DNA from: Clostridia bacterium
GTDB lineage: Bacteria > Bacillota > Clostridia > Oscillospirales > Acutalibacteraceae
NCBI GenBank assembly: GCA_017631795.1
Contig: JAGBSO010000022.1
Location: forward strand, 62,001-126,000
DNA length: 64,000 nt
Reading direction: 5' to 3'
Numbering within the stretch: the stretch's first letter is position 1; each line of letters begins with the position of its first letter. Both the position numbers and the translations under genes were made by a program. The notes under the pieces were generated by a model, which worked only from the letters and a program-made list of their open reading frames with translations, made no database searches and had not been told where the DNA came from. Shown piece by piece: positions 24,548 through 33,157 of this stretch.

Positions 24548-25507
24548 TCAGATTTTAACCGCTCTGAATTTAAGATTCACATAATATTCTTCATCTGTAT
24601 CTGTTGTGTCTTCGTAAATAATATATGCGGTGTCATTTTTTATGCACAAATCAGAATATCCGCCGCAACAATCAATTTTTAATTTTTTTATTGTTTTAAA
24701 ATCATCTGTTGTGATTTTAAGAGTAAGATTTCTTCTTTCTGTCTTATCATCGCAATTTGTATGGCATACTGACTTCCCTGAATTTATCATACTTCCCTGA
24801 CAAACCGGGTCGGAAAATCTTTTATCAGCCCCCATAATCTGCCAGTCTGATATACCGTCAGGACTTTTTGCAAAAAAACGAAGTCTGCAATCATTCTCAT
24901 TACGGATTGACATAACAACAGAATCATCACTCAGCAACGCTGCTGCACATTCACTGGGATTCACAAGGATATCATAGTTTATTATTTCACCCACACACCA
25001 GGTTATTCCGTTGTCTTTACTGTACAATGTCGAAACAAATGACGGTCTGTGGGCTTTTTTGTTTTCATTGTTGAGAGCAAACCAGACAGGAATAATCATT
25101 GTGCCGTCACACAAAGTCAGACCGTGCCCCGGTCCGAGTGCAACAACAGTATGCTCAATATGGTCAAAAACTTCTGTTATTTCAACTGGTACAGACCAGT
25201 TTGCACCGTCATCTGTACTGACGGAATGAAAAACTCTTTTATAGTTTTCGCAAAAAAGAAAATGCAGAGAATCACCGTCTGCAATCATAACGGGATTGTT
25301 GAGAGTCTGTCCTTCACCACTGATTATTTTGACAGTCTGCCATGTTTTGCCGTCATCTGTACTTCTTACTATCTTTATATCAATTTCAGACCAATCGGAA
25401 TCGGACTTGCGGGATTCATAATATGCCAGAAATGAACCAAATCCCGTGCAGACTATGCCCGGGATCCGATGATGATAATATTTTCTGCCGTGATTTTCTA
25501 TAATCAT
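24548..25507 (-). CDS. Sialidase/BNR-repeat family protein, intracellular
   Basis: 319 residues of a six-bladed propeller type. The sialidase Arg motif is seen as HHRIPGIV (about 12-19). Asp-boxes are STDDGKTW, STDDGANW and SKDNGITW. Further motifs are NPSECAAAL, SIRNEN, a distal Arg (ERRNLTL) and GGYSDL with the likely nucleophile Tyr. No signal peptide, so it should act in the cytoplasm on imported sialosides. Its start lies 3 bases after the N-acetylneuraminate lyase gene ends. GH33-type exo-sialidase is the best reading; a non-sialidase BNR hydrolase remains possible. Confidence 0.8.
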   Translation of the reverse strand: MIIENHGRKYYHHRIPGIVCTGFGSFLAYYESRKSDSDWSEIDIKIVRSTDDGKTWQTVKIISGEGQTLNNPVMIADGDSLHFLFCENYKRVFHSVSTDDGANWSVPVEITEVFDHIEHTVVALGPGHGLTLCDGTMIIPVWFALNNENKKAHRPSFVSTLYSKDNGITWCVGEIINYDILVNPSECAAALLSDDSVVMSIRNENDCRLRFFAKSPDGISDWQIMGADKRFSDPVCQGSMINSGKSVCHTNCDDKTERRNLTLKITTDDFKTIKKLKIDCCGGYSDLCIKNDTAYIIYEDTTDTDEEYYVNLKFRAVKI

Positions 25508-25510
25508 AAA

Positions 25511-26380
25511 TTACAGCAAGGGAAGAATTTCTTTTTCGATGATCTTCTTTTCTTCTGTTGTAAGCTCTCTGAAAGGCTTTCTGCAGTTGCCGAAATCAAA
25601 TCCGAGCTGATTGAGAACTTCCTTCTGAGCAGGCATGAGTTCAATGCTGAACAGAGTTTCAACAACCTTGTTGATATCGTGCTGAATTTCACGTGCTTCT
25701 TCAATTTTTCCTTCTTTTACAAGCTCCATGATTTTTACAAACTTGTTTGCCATGAAGTTATATGTGCTGCCGATACCACCGTCTGCCCCCATGACAATAC
25801 CGCCAAGGAACATTTCATCAAAACCGTTGAGTGCAATTTTTTCGGGATATTTAGCCTTTACACGTTCAAGTGTGAAGAAATCGCTTGATGTGTGCTTGAA
25901 GCCGAGGAATTTATCATTTTCAAAGAACTGATCAAATTCTTTTATAGTCATTGTGACGCCTGTATTCATGGGGAAATTGTAAACAAACATGGGAATATTC
26001 ACACTGTCTGCAACACCGAAATAATAGTCCTTTATTTCATTGAAAGTCATCTTGTAATAGAAAGGTGCAACAGATGAAATAGCATCTGCGCCGACCTTTT
26101 CTGCGTGTTTTGCAAGGTCGATTGCTTCATTCTGATTAAGAGTACCGATATGAGCAATAATTGTCTTATCCTTTGCAATTGCTCTTACTGCTTCGAGAAG
26201 ATACTTTCTCTCATCTGTTGTCATATGAAATGCTTCTGCAGTTGAGCCGCCTACATAAAAACCTGAAACGCCCATATCAATATTGTGTTTTATGAGTTTT
26301 TCAAGAGCAGCATCGTTGATTTTATCATTTTTATCAAAGGGAGTAAGCTGAGCTGTGAAAATGCCTTTAAAATTTGCCAT
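25511..26380 (-). CDS. nanA: N-acetylneuraminate lyase
   Basis: 289 residues of the DapA/NanA TIM-barrel family. GGSTAEAFHM near 47, YNFPMNTG (catalytic Tyr) near 137, the Schiff-base Lys in GFKHTSSDFFTLERV near 163, and GIGSTYN near 207. These last two are characteristic of N-acetylneuraminate lyases rather than dihydrodipicolinate synthases. It splits sialic acid into pyruvate and N-acetylmannosamine. Start 26380 is preferred over GTG 26389, since AAAGGTG is correctly placed only for it. Led by a TTGACA promoter and followed by the sialidase-like gene. No nanE or nanK lies in the window. A 2-keto-3-deoxy-fuconate aldolase role, as for DapA homologues in fucose loci, is less likely. Confidence 0.87.
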   Translation of the reverse strand: MANFKGIFTAQLTPFDKNDKINDAALEKLIKHNIDMGVSGFYVGGSTAEAFHMTTDERKYLLEAVRAIAKDKTIIAHIGTLNQNEAIDLAKHAEKVGADAISSVAPFYYKMTFNEIKDYYFGVADSVNIPMFVYNFPMNTGVTMTIKEFDQFFENDKFLGFKHTSSDFFTLERVKAKYPEKIALNGFDEMFLGGIVMGADGGIGSTYNFMANKFVKIMELVKEGKIEEAREIQHDINKVVETLFSIELMPAQKEVLNQLGFDFGNCRKPFRELTTEEKKIIEKEILPLL

Positions 26381-26423
26381 ATTTATCACCTTTATTTCAG
26401 TTTTCAGAATTTCTGTATTTTAT

Positions 26424-26452
26424 ATCATAACACATGAAATACAGGGTGTCAA
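26424..26452 (-). promoter_or_regulatory. Promoter of the nanA operon
   Basis: Minus strand TTGACA (26447-26452), 17 bases, TATGAT (26424-26429). Confidence 0.75.
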
Positions 26453-26454
26453 TT

Positions 26455-26646
26455 TTATTCTTTGAATTCAGACAGAAAACTGAGATATTCCGCATATTTA
26501 TGAGGTCTGACGGGACGTATAAACGGCGGTGTGTGAAAGTATAACAACAGACATTCCCCTATATTTTTATAATTATCAACAAACTCATATCCTGCCAATT
26601 CTCCGTTCCGTATACGCTGTTTGATTCTGTTGTGATAGGGATACAT
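26455..26646 (-). CDS. Small conserved-type hypothetical protein
   Basis: 63 residues, rich in Tyr, Arg and Pro (MYPYHNRIKQRIRNGEL at the start, LYFHTPPFIRPVRPH in the middle). A strong ribosome site AAAGGAG lies 8 bases before ATG 26646, and the frame fits between two promoters, so it is judged real. I recall similar 60-residue proteins in Clostridia but no function. It lies just upstream of, and on the same strand as, nanA. Confidence 0.65.
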   Translation of the reverse strand: MYPYHNRIKQRIRNGELAGYEFVDNYKNIGECLLLYFHTPPFIRPVRPHKYAEYLSFLSEFKE

Positions 26647-26715
26647 TACATTCTCCTTTCGGATGTTTATCTGACATGTTTTTTATTTAAAACAGATGTT
26701 TTTATTTCTGTTTTA

Positions 26716-26744
26716 TTGTTTTTTCTTCATCTGTATGGTATTAT
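26716..26744 (+). promoter_or_regulatory. Promoter of the fucosidase/UxaAB operon
   Basis: TTGTTT (26716-26721), 17 bases, TATTAT (26739-26744), 31 bases before the GH29 start. Confidence 0.5.
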
Positions 26745-26775
26745 AAAATATAATAGAAATTCAGGGGTGAAACTA

Positions 26776-28251
26776 ATGACAACACAGGAATATCTGCGTC
26801 TGATTGATGAAGTAAATGAAAACGGAAAATATAAAGCAGACTGGACTTCCCTTGCAAAACATAAAGTGCCTGAATGGTATATGCACGATAAACTGGGTGT
26901 ATTCATTCATTGGGGTATTTACTCTGTACCCGCATTCGGTAATGAATGGTATTCAAGAGGAATGTATGACAAAAGTGTTCGTGAATTTGAGCACCACAGA
27001 AATACATGGGGACCTCAGGATAAATTCGGATATAAAGATTTTATTCCGATGTTCAAAGCAGAGAAATTCGATGCTGAAAAGTGGGTTTCTCTTTTCAGAA
27101 AAGCAGGCATGAAATATGTTATGCCTGTTGCCGAGCATCATGACGGTTTTGCCATGTATGGAACTGAGTTCAACCGTTGGAATTCGGTAGAAATGGGCCC
27201 TTGCAGAGATGTTGTGGGTGAACTCAAGGCTGAATGTGAAAAGCAGGGACTTGAACTTTGTGCATCAACTCACCGTGCAGAGCATTACTTTTTCATGAAT
27301 CCCGGCAGACTCTGCGACAGCGATGTGAATGATGAAGAATATGCAGATTTCTACGGACCTGCTGTTTACTGTGAAGAATTTGCCCCCGAAATCATACATA
27401 TAACAACTGCAGACACATACTCAAAGGGTGCAAGCAAGGAATGGCTTGAAGACTGGCTTGTACGCACTTGTGAGCTTGTTGACAGATATCATCCGTCAGT
27501 TTTATATTTTGACTGGTGGATTCACAATCACTCTTTCAAACCTTATCTCAAAAAGCTTGCGGCATATTATTACAACCGTGCAGAAGAATGGGGCAAGGAA
27601 GTTACTATCAACTACAAGCATGAAGCATTTCCGCCGAATGTTGCAACATTTGATGTTGAACGCGGTGCATTGACCGGTATTTCACCGATTTACTGGCAGA
27701 CAGACACTGCAATCGGCAAATGCTCATGGGGATACCGATTTGACAATGAATACAAGAGTTCAAGACAGGTTATCTGTGACCTTATCGACATCGTTTCAAA
27801 AAACGGAAATCTGCTCATAAACATCGGACCGAAAGCAGACGGCACAATCACCTACGAAGAAACTCAGGTGCTTCTTGACATGGGTGAATGGCTCAGCATC
27901 AACGGTGAAGGTATTTACGGTACTACTTTCTGGAAACAATTCGGTGAGGGTGAAGTGAATGCTGAAGACGGATTCTTCAAAGACGGTGATGAAAAGGCTT
28001 TCACAACCGAAGACTTCAGATTCACATACAAAGACGGATATCTTTATGCTTTCCAGATGCGTCCGTCTGAAACAGTAAAAATAAAAACTCTCAGAAAACA
28101 TAATCCTCATGATTATCTGATTGAAAGCATTGAGCTTCTGGGCTGTGATGACAAAATCGATTTCACAAGAGATGAAGAAGCTCTGACAATAAATCTCAGA
28201 AACAAATTCAGCAGCGATCTGCCGATTTGTTTCAAAATAGCAATAGGGTGA
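26776..28251 (+). CDS. Alpha-L-fucosidase, GH29, intracellular
   Basis: 491 residues. GH29 signatures are KLGVFIHWGIYSVPAFGNEW near 37, AEHHDGFAMY near 120 and YFDWW with the nucleophile Asp246. No signal peptide, so cytoplasmic. Start 26776 (AGGGGTG box 6 bases upstream) is chosen over a longer frame whose first 48 residues cover the promoter region. It removes terminal L-fucose from oligosaccharides. First gene of a tight six-gene operon (26776-34020), so its released sugar is likely the substrate of the next enzymes. A second GH29 of a different subgroup is at 59734. Confidence 0.9.
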   Translation: MTTQEYLRLIDEVNENGKYKADWTSLAKHKVPEWYMHDKLGVFIHWGIYSVPAFGNEWYSRGMYDKSVREFEHHRNTWGPQDKFGYKDFIPMFKAEKFDAEKWVSLFRKAGMKYVMPVAEHHDGFAMYGTEFNRWNSVEMGPCRDVVGELKAECEKQGLELCASTHRAEHYFFMNPGRLCDSDVNDEEYADFYGPAVYCEEFAPEIIHITTADTYSKGASKEWLEDWLVRTCELVDRYHPSVLYFDWWIHNHSFKPYLKKLAAYYYNRAEEWGKEVTINYKHEAFPPNVATFDVERGALTGISPIYWQTDTAIGKCSWGYRFDNEYKSSRQVICDLIDIVSKNGNLLINIGPKADGTITYEETQVLLDMGEWLSINGEGIYGTTFWKQFGEGEVNAEDGFFKDGDEKAFTTEDFRFTYKDGYLYAFQMRPSETVKIKTLRKHNPHDYLIESIELLGCDDKIDFTRDEEALTINLRNKFSSDLPICFKIAIG

Positions 28252-28257
28252 TAAATT

Positions 28258-29463
28258 ATGAAAACTTACGGTACATATTTTCAGAATGACAAAGATCTGC
28301 CCATAAAATACGGTGAGATCAATCTCATAAATCCCGACAGACAGCGTCTCAGAGGCGAACCTGCACTCAAGGGAATTGAAGCTTATCCTGTTTTTCAGGG
28401 GTTCTGCGGTACTGATTTCGAGCTTATGAAAATGGGCAGAGACAACAAGCTTTCAGCAAAATTTCCTGAGGGTGAAAACAGACTCATAAACGGACACGAA
28501 GGCGTTGTATGGGTACCGTCAGAGAACAGATTTGCAATTGTTCTTATCCGTGGCGGTGACAGCTGGGACCCCACAAGATACACCGAAGACGAAACATATT
28601 TTGAATACGGTTGCGACGGCGCAGACGGTCTTTTCTGTGACAAAAATTATTTCAACCCCGACATGCTTCTGCATCTGCCTGAAAAATATGAAGGCATGAC
28701 AAAATTACCCCTTTCCGTTGCAAAAAGACTTTCATTTGCTGACCCTTACGCATGTGCTGTTTTCCAGCTTGAAAGAATGGAAGACCTTGGTGCTGCTCAG
28801 AATTTCCGTGTTGAAATGGCAAAGCACAAATGCTCTGAAGAAGAAGCAAGAAACCTTGCAAAGGAAAATATTTTTACAAAGACAGTTGTATTCGGTCTTG
28901 GTATGACAGGACTTTTCATTGCAGATCAGATAAGAAGAAATCATCCCGATGCTCAGATTCTTTTTGTGGGCAGAAGTGATGAAAACTGCAAAAAGGTCAC
29001 ATTCTCAAAGGAAATTGCAGGTGCGGATTATCTCTCAACTGCAGGACTTTCTGAAGAAGAAACTGCTAAGGCAATAATTGAAAAACTCGGCGGCAGAGCC
29101 ACAATGTTTGTCGGCACAAGCGGCAGTAACGTTGAGCACCGTGTTGCTTTTCAGCATAAAGTGCTCGGTTGCAACGGTATTTATAACAGTTTTTCTCTGG
29201 GACCCGTTGTGCAGTATGACACAATGCCTTTCGGCTTCGAAAACCATCTGATTTTCGCTTCAATCAACTTCCGTCAGGCTCATATGGAAAAGGCAATTGA
29301 CGTGCTTGTTGACAGCAGATATGACGAAGTTGTTGAGCTTATTGAAAAAGATGAGTTTATCTCAAATCCGCTTGATGCGTATGAAAACAAGATTTTCTGC
29401 AAGGGTGCACCCCTTAAGACTGCAGTTATCTGGAACAAAGATTACATAAAGGAAGATGAATAA
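28258..29463 (+). CDS. Medium-chain zinc dehydrogenase, glucose-1-dehydrogenase-like
   Basis: 401 residues. The catalytic zinc site is suggested by FCGTDFELM (Cys) and NGHEGVV (His, Glu). The segment RGGDSWDPTRYTEDETYFEYG replaces the usual four-Cys structural-zinc loop, as in archaeal-type glucose dehydrogenases. The Rossmann motif GLGMTGLF lies near 217. Such enzymes oxidise an aldose at C1 to the lactone. Beside a fucosidase and a lactonase-like amidohydrolase, L-fucose or another hexose is a reasonable substrate, but this is inferred. It starts 7 bases after the fucosidase. Confidence 0.82.
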   Translation: MKTYGTYFQNDKDLPIKYGEINLINPDRQRLRGEPALKGIEAYPVFQGFCGTDFELMKMGRDNKLSAKFPEGENRLINGHEGVVWVPSENRFAIVLIRGGDSWDPTRYTEDETYFEYGCDGADGLFCDKNYFNPDMLLHLPEKYEGMTKLPLSVAKRLSFADPYACAVFQLERMEDLGAAQNFRVEMAKHKCSEEEARNLAKENIFTKTVVFGLGMTGLFIADQIRRNHPDAQILFVGRSDENCKKVTFSKEIAGADYLSTAGLSEEETAKAIIEKLGGRATMFVGTSGSNVEHRVAFQHKVLGCNGIYNSFSLGPVVQYDTMPFGFENHLIFASINFRQAHMEKAIDVLVDSRYDEVVELIEKDEFISNPLDAYENKIFCKGAPLKTAVIWNKDYIKEDE

Positions 29464-29464
29464 T

Positions 29465-30484
29465 ATGAAAGCAATTGTTATCCCCAATCCCAACGAAATC
29501 GAAATCAGAGATATTCCGATGCCCGAAGTAAAAGAGGGTGAAGCACTCCTTAAAGTGAAATATGTCGGCATATGCGGTGCTGACGTGGCTTCTTTCACAG
29601 GGAATCAGCCTTTCACCACATATCCCAGAATCCCCGGCCATGAGTTTTCTGCAGAAATCGTTTCAATTCCCGAAAACGACAAAGGACTCAAAGCGGGTGA
29701 TATCGTAACATGCAATCCTTATTTCAACTGCGGTGAATGTTATTCATGCGAAAGAGGATTTGTAAACTGCTGCACAGACAATCAGACCATGGGTGTCCAG
29801 CGTGACGGTGCTTTCTGCGAATACATCTCAATGCCCGTTGAAAGAATCTATGACGGCAAAGGTCTTTCCGCACAGGAACTGGCACTTATCGAACCCTTTG
29901 CAATTTCTCAGCACGCAGTATCACGTGCAACAATAAAAGAAACAGACAATGTTCTCATTATCGGTGCAGGTCCTATCGGTCTTTTTGCTCTTCTTGCAGC
30001 AAAGCAGAAATGCAAAAGAATTGTTGTGGCAGATATTCTTGACAACCGTCTTGCTCTTGCAAAGGAATACGGTGCAGATGCAGTTGTGAACACAAAAACT
30101 CAGTCTCTTGAAGAATTCACAAAAGAATTTACAGACGGCAACGGTTTTGATGTATGTATCGAAGCATGCGGTGCACCCGAAACATTCCTTGGCTGTATTG
30201 ATAATGCTGCATTTGCCGCAAACATCATTCTTATCGGTAACGGCAAAAGAGAGACAAATTTTATTCATTCAATTATCCTCAAAAAAGAGCTTAACATCCA
30301 CGGCAGCAGAAATGCTTTAAAGGATGATTTTATCAACAATATTGACATCGTTGCAGGTAAAAAAGCTGATGTTATGAAAATGGTCAGCGGTATTTATGAC
30401 ATGGAAAATGCACTTGACGCATTCAAAGCATTGGCAAACAACGACGGCACACTTGCAAAACTTCTTATAAAAATAGGTGACTGA
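29465..30484 (+). CDS. Zinc-dependent alcohol/polyol dehydrogenase
   Basis: 339 residues, the standard MDR length. Catalytic zinc site in CGADVASF and PGHEFSAEIV. Structural-zinc loop with four Cys (CGECYSCERGFVNCC, about 93-107). Rossmann motif IGAGPIGLFALLAA. It resembles sorbitol, threonine and galactitol-phosphate dehydrogenases. Start ATG 29465 gives the standard MKAIVI N-terminus; an ATG at 29456 inside the previous gene is possible. Substrate in this operon is unknown: perhaps a keto-deoxy acid or polyol intermediate. Confidence 0.85.
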   Translation: MKAIVIPNPNEIEIRDIPMPEVKEGEALLKVKYVGICGADVASFTGNQPFTTYPRIPGHEFSAEIVSIPENDKGLKAGDIVTCNPYFNCGECYSCERGFVNCCTDNQTMGVQRDGAFCEYISMPVERIYDGKGLSAQELALIEPFAISQHAVSRATIKETDNVLIIGAGPIGLFALLAAKQKCKRIVVADILDNRLALAKEYGADAVVNTKTQSLEEFTKEFTDGNGFDVCIEACGAPETFLGCIDNAAFAANIILIGNGKRETNFIHSIILKKELNIHGSRNALKDDFINNIDIVAGKKADVMKMVSGIYDMENALDAFKALANNDGTLAKLLIKIGD

Positions 30485-30485
30485 A

Positions 30486-31802
30486 ATGAAAGAAACAGTA
30501 ATTCAGTTTGGTGAAGGCAATTTCCTGAGAGGATTTTTTGATTGCTTTCTTGATGTGATGAACAAAAAAGGGCTTTATGACGGCAAAGCTGTTGTGATTC
30601 AGCCCAGAGAAGGCGGAAAATGTGCGCTTCTCAATGCTCAGGATTGCAATTATAATCTCTATCTCAGAGGTATAGAAAACAATGAAATAAAGCAGGAGCA
30701 TCATTTTATTGAGTCTGTTTCAAGAGGCATTGACCCCTATAAAAATTTTGATGAATACATGGCTCTTGCAGAAAATCCTGATTTCAGATTTGTTGTTTCA
30801 AACACAACAGAAGCAGGAATTGCATTTGATGAAAGCTGCAGTTTCAATGATACTCCCTGCAAAGGATTCCCTGCAAAACTCACTCAGCTTCTTTACAGAA
30901 GATATAAAAACGGTCTTGACGGTTTTGTCTTCCTGCCCTGCGAGCTTATCGACAACAACGGTGATGAGCTGAAAAAGTGCATTCTGAAATATGCAAAGCT
31001 CTGGAATCTTGAAACAGAGTTTGTCAATTGGTTCAATGAGAAAAACACATTTGCAAACACTCTTGTTGACAGAATCGTTACAGGATATCCGAATGATGAA
31101 ACAAAAGATATCCACCCCGACGACAAATTCCTTGACACAGCTGAAATTTTCCATCTGTGGGTTATTGAAGGCGATTTTGAAAGTGAATTACCCCTTAAAA
31201 AGGCAGGATTCAATGTCATCTGGACAGATGATGCAAAGCCTTTCAAAAAAATAAAGGTAAGAATTCTCAACGGTGCACACACTTCCCTTGTGGCAGGTGC
31301 ATTGCTTTCAGGCATTGAAACTGTCGGAGAAGCGATGAATAACGAAGTTACATATTCATTCCTTAACAAAGCCATGAAAGAAGAAATTCTGCCCACAATC
31401 GGTGAAAATGATGAAAGCATTTCCTTTGCAAACAGCGTTTTTGACCGTTTCAGAAATCCTTTCATCCAGCACAAATGGCGTTCAATTGCGCTCAATTCAG
31501 TAAGCAAATTCTCCGTGCGTGTGCTTCCCACACTTCTCGAATACAAAGAAAAATACGGTGCATACCCCAAGTGCCTTACAATGGCTCTTGCATATCTTCT
31601 TTATTTCTACAAAAACGATACTCCCGAAGATGCAGCACAGGTCATTGAAACAATGAAAAATGACGGCATTGCCGATATTCTTGCAAACACAGAATTGTGG
31701 CAGGCTGACCTTTCAGAAATGACAGAAACCGTTACTGAATACTACAACAAAATTGATGCACTCGGTGCAAAGGATGCAATGAAATGGATACTGTCAGAAT
31801 AA
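30486..31802 (+). CDS. uxaB: Tagaturonate reductase / mannitol dehydrogenase family protein
   Basis: 438 residues, somewhat shorter than E. coli UxaB. N-terminal QFGEGNFLRGFFDCFLDVM binds NAD(H). KVRILNGAHTSLVAG near 257 holds the catalytic Lys/Asn/His set of the long-chain mannitol dehydrogenase family. UxaB reduces D-tagaturonate to D-altronate. The next gene is UxaA-like, which fits, but there is no uxaC isomerase here, and the operon begins with a fucosidase, so a related 6-deoxy or keto acid substrate is possible. Overlaps both neighbours (stop at 31802, uxaA start at 31784). Confidence 0.82.
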   Translation: MKETVIQFGEGNFLRGFFDCFLDVMNKKGLYDGKAVVIQPREGGKCALLNAQDCNYNLYLRGIENNEIKQEHHFIESVSRGIDPYKNFDEYMALAENPDFRFVVSNTTEAGIAFDESCSFNDTPCKGFPAKLTQLLYRRYKNGLDGFVFLPCELIDNNGDELKKCILKYAKLWNLETEFVNWFNEKNTFANTLVDRIVTGYPNDETKDIHPDDKFLDTAEIFHLWVIEGDFESELPLKKAGFNVIWTDDAKPFKKIKVRILNGAHTSLVAGALLSGIETVGEAMNNEVTYSFLNKAMKEEILPTIGENDESISFANSVFDRFRNPFIQHKWRSIALNSVSKFSVRVLPTLLEYKEKYGAYPKCLTMALAYLLYFYKNDTPEDAAQVIETMKNDGIADILANTELWQADLSEMTETVTEYYNKIDALGAKDAMKWILSE

Positions 31803-33157
31803 ACGAGAAAGACAATGTCTGTGTAAACCTTGAAACAGGGCATAAAATCGCTCTCTGCGATATTCCCGAAGGTGCAGACATTATAAAATACGGTTTTCCT
31901 ATCGGCTATGCTACCGAAAACATCAGCAAAGGCGACAGTGTGCATTCCCACAACATGAAAACAAAGCTTGGCGATATTCTTTCTTATGAATACAAGCCTG
32001 ATTTCAAAAAGCCTGCACCTGAAGAGCCTTTCACAATCAATGCCTATATCCGCCGAAACGGTGACATAGGCATCAGAAACGATATCTGGATTGTGCCCAC
32101 AGTCGGTTGTGTAAACAGCATTGCAAAACAGCTGAGCGAAAAAACAGGAGCAATCTGTTTCTCTCATCCTTACGGATGCAGTCAGCTCGGTGACGACAAC
32201 AAAGTTACTCAGCTTGTGCTCAGAGGTCTTATCAATCATCCGAATGCAGGCGGTGTGCTTGTGCTCGGTCTCGGGTGTGAAAATAACAATATTCCCGAAA
32301 TGCAGAAAGTGCTCGGCACATGGGACGACGAAAGAGTTAAATTTCTTTCCGTTCAGGACTGTGAAAATGAACTTGAAAAAGGCATTGAACTCATCAAAGA
32401 ATTAAAGAATACTGTTTCTCAGGATAAACGTCAGGCGGTGCCCGTTTCAAAGCTTAAAATCGGTCTTAAATGCGGTGGCTCGGACGGTTTTTCGGGTATT
32501 ACCGCAAACGCTGTTGCAGGAATAGTGACAGACAGAATCTGCGCTATGGGCGGTACAGCAGTCCTCACGGAAGTACCGGAAATGTTCGGTGCGGAAACAG
32601 TGCTTTTTGACAGATGCGTAAACAAAGAAATCTTTGAAAAAAGTGTAAAGCTTATCAATGATTTCAAGCAGTATTTCAAAGATCACGGTGAACCTGTTTC
32701 GGAAAATCCGTCTCCCGGCAACAAAGAAGGCGGTATCACGACTCTTGAAGAAAAATCTCTCGGATGCGTGCAGAAAGGCGGTACTGCGCCGATTGTTGAT
32801 GTGCTCGATTACGGAGATACTGTCTGCAAAGCGGGTCTGAATCTCCTGAACGGACCGGGAAATGACATTGTGTCAATCACAAATCTTTCTGCTGTCGGAT
32901 GTCACCTTGTACTGTTCACAACAGGCAGAGGCACTCCGCTCGGAGGTGCTGTGCCAACAATAAAAATCGCATCAAATGACACCATTGCAACTAAAAAGAA
33001 ACATTGGATTGACTTTTCTGCTTTCGGTTTCAACAAGCAGGAAAAAGCCGATGAATTACTGAATCTTATCAAAAAAGTTGCAGACGGTGAATTGACAAAA
33101 AATGAAATCCAGGGCAATCGTGAAATTGCAATTTTTAAAGACGGAGTAACATTATGA
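31784..33157 (+). CDS. uxaA: Altronate dehydratase family protein (UxaA-like)
   Basis: 457 residues, full two-domain form. N-terminal SAF domain (about 1-75), then the large dehydratase domain with RNDIWIVPTVGCVN, SHPYGCSQLGDD, LGLGCENN, KCGGSDGFSGITANA, SPGNKEGGITTLEEKSLGC and TTGRGTPLGG. These Cys/His/Glu residues form the iron-dependent active site. The family removes water from altronate, galactarate or related sugar acids to give 2-keto-3-deoxy acids. In Campylobacter a split UxaA homologue lies in the oxidative L-fucose locus, so L-fuconate is a plausible substrate here. Overlaps uxaB by 19 bases. Confidence 0.87.
   Translation: MDTVRINEKDNVCVNLETGHKIALCDIPEGADIIKYGFPIGYATENISKGDSVHSHNMKTKLGDILSYEYKPDFKKPAPEEPFTINAYIRRNGDIGIRNDIWIVPTVGCVNSIAKQLSEKTGAICFSHPYGCSQLGDDNKVTQLVLRGLINHPNAGGVLVLGLGCENNNIPEMQKVLGTWDDERVKFLSVQDCENELEKGIELIKELKNTVSQDKRQAVPVSKLKIGLKCGGSDGFSGITANAVAGIVTDRICAMGGTAVLTEVPEMFGAETVLFDRCVNKEIFEKSVKLINDFKQYFKDHGEPVSENPSPGNKEGGITTLEEKSLGCVQKGGTAPIVDVLDYGDTVCKAGLNLLNGPGNDIVSITNLSAVGCHLVLFTTGRGTPLGGAVPTIKIASNDTIATKKKHWIDFSAFGFNKQEKADELLNLIKKVADGELTKNEIQGNREIAIFKDGVTL

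Noticed and set aside
25511-26380. A dihydrodipicolinate synthase (dapA) or 2-keto-3-deoxy-fuconate aldolase assignment
   Set aside because: GFKHTSSDFFTLERV and GIGSTYN are lyase signatures, and the neighbour is sialidase-like; the aldolase option stays possible but is weaker.
26632-26775. An N-terminal extension of the GH29 fucosidase by 48 residues
   Set aside because: It covers the promoter and leader and has no ribosome site; ATG 26776 with AGGGGTG gives the normal GH29 N-terminus.
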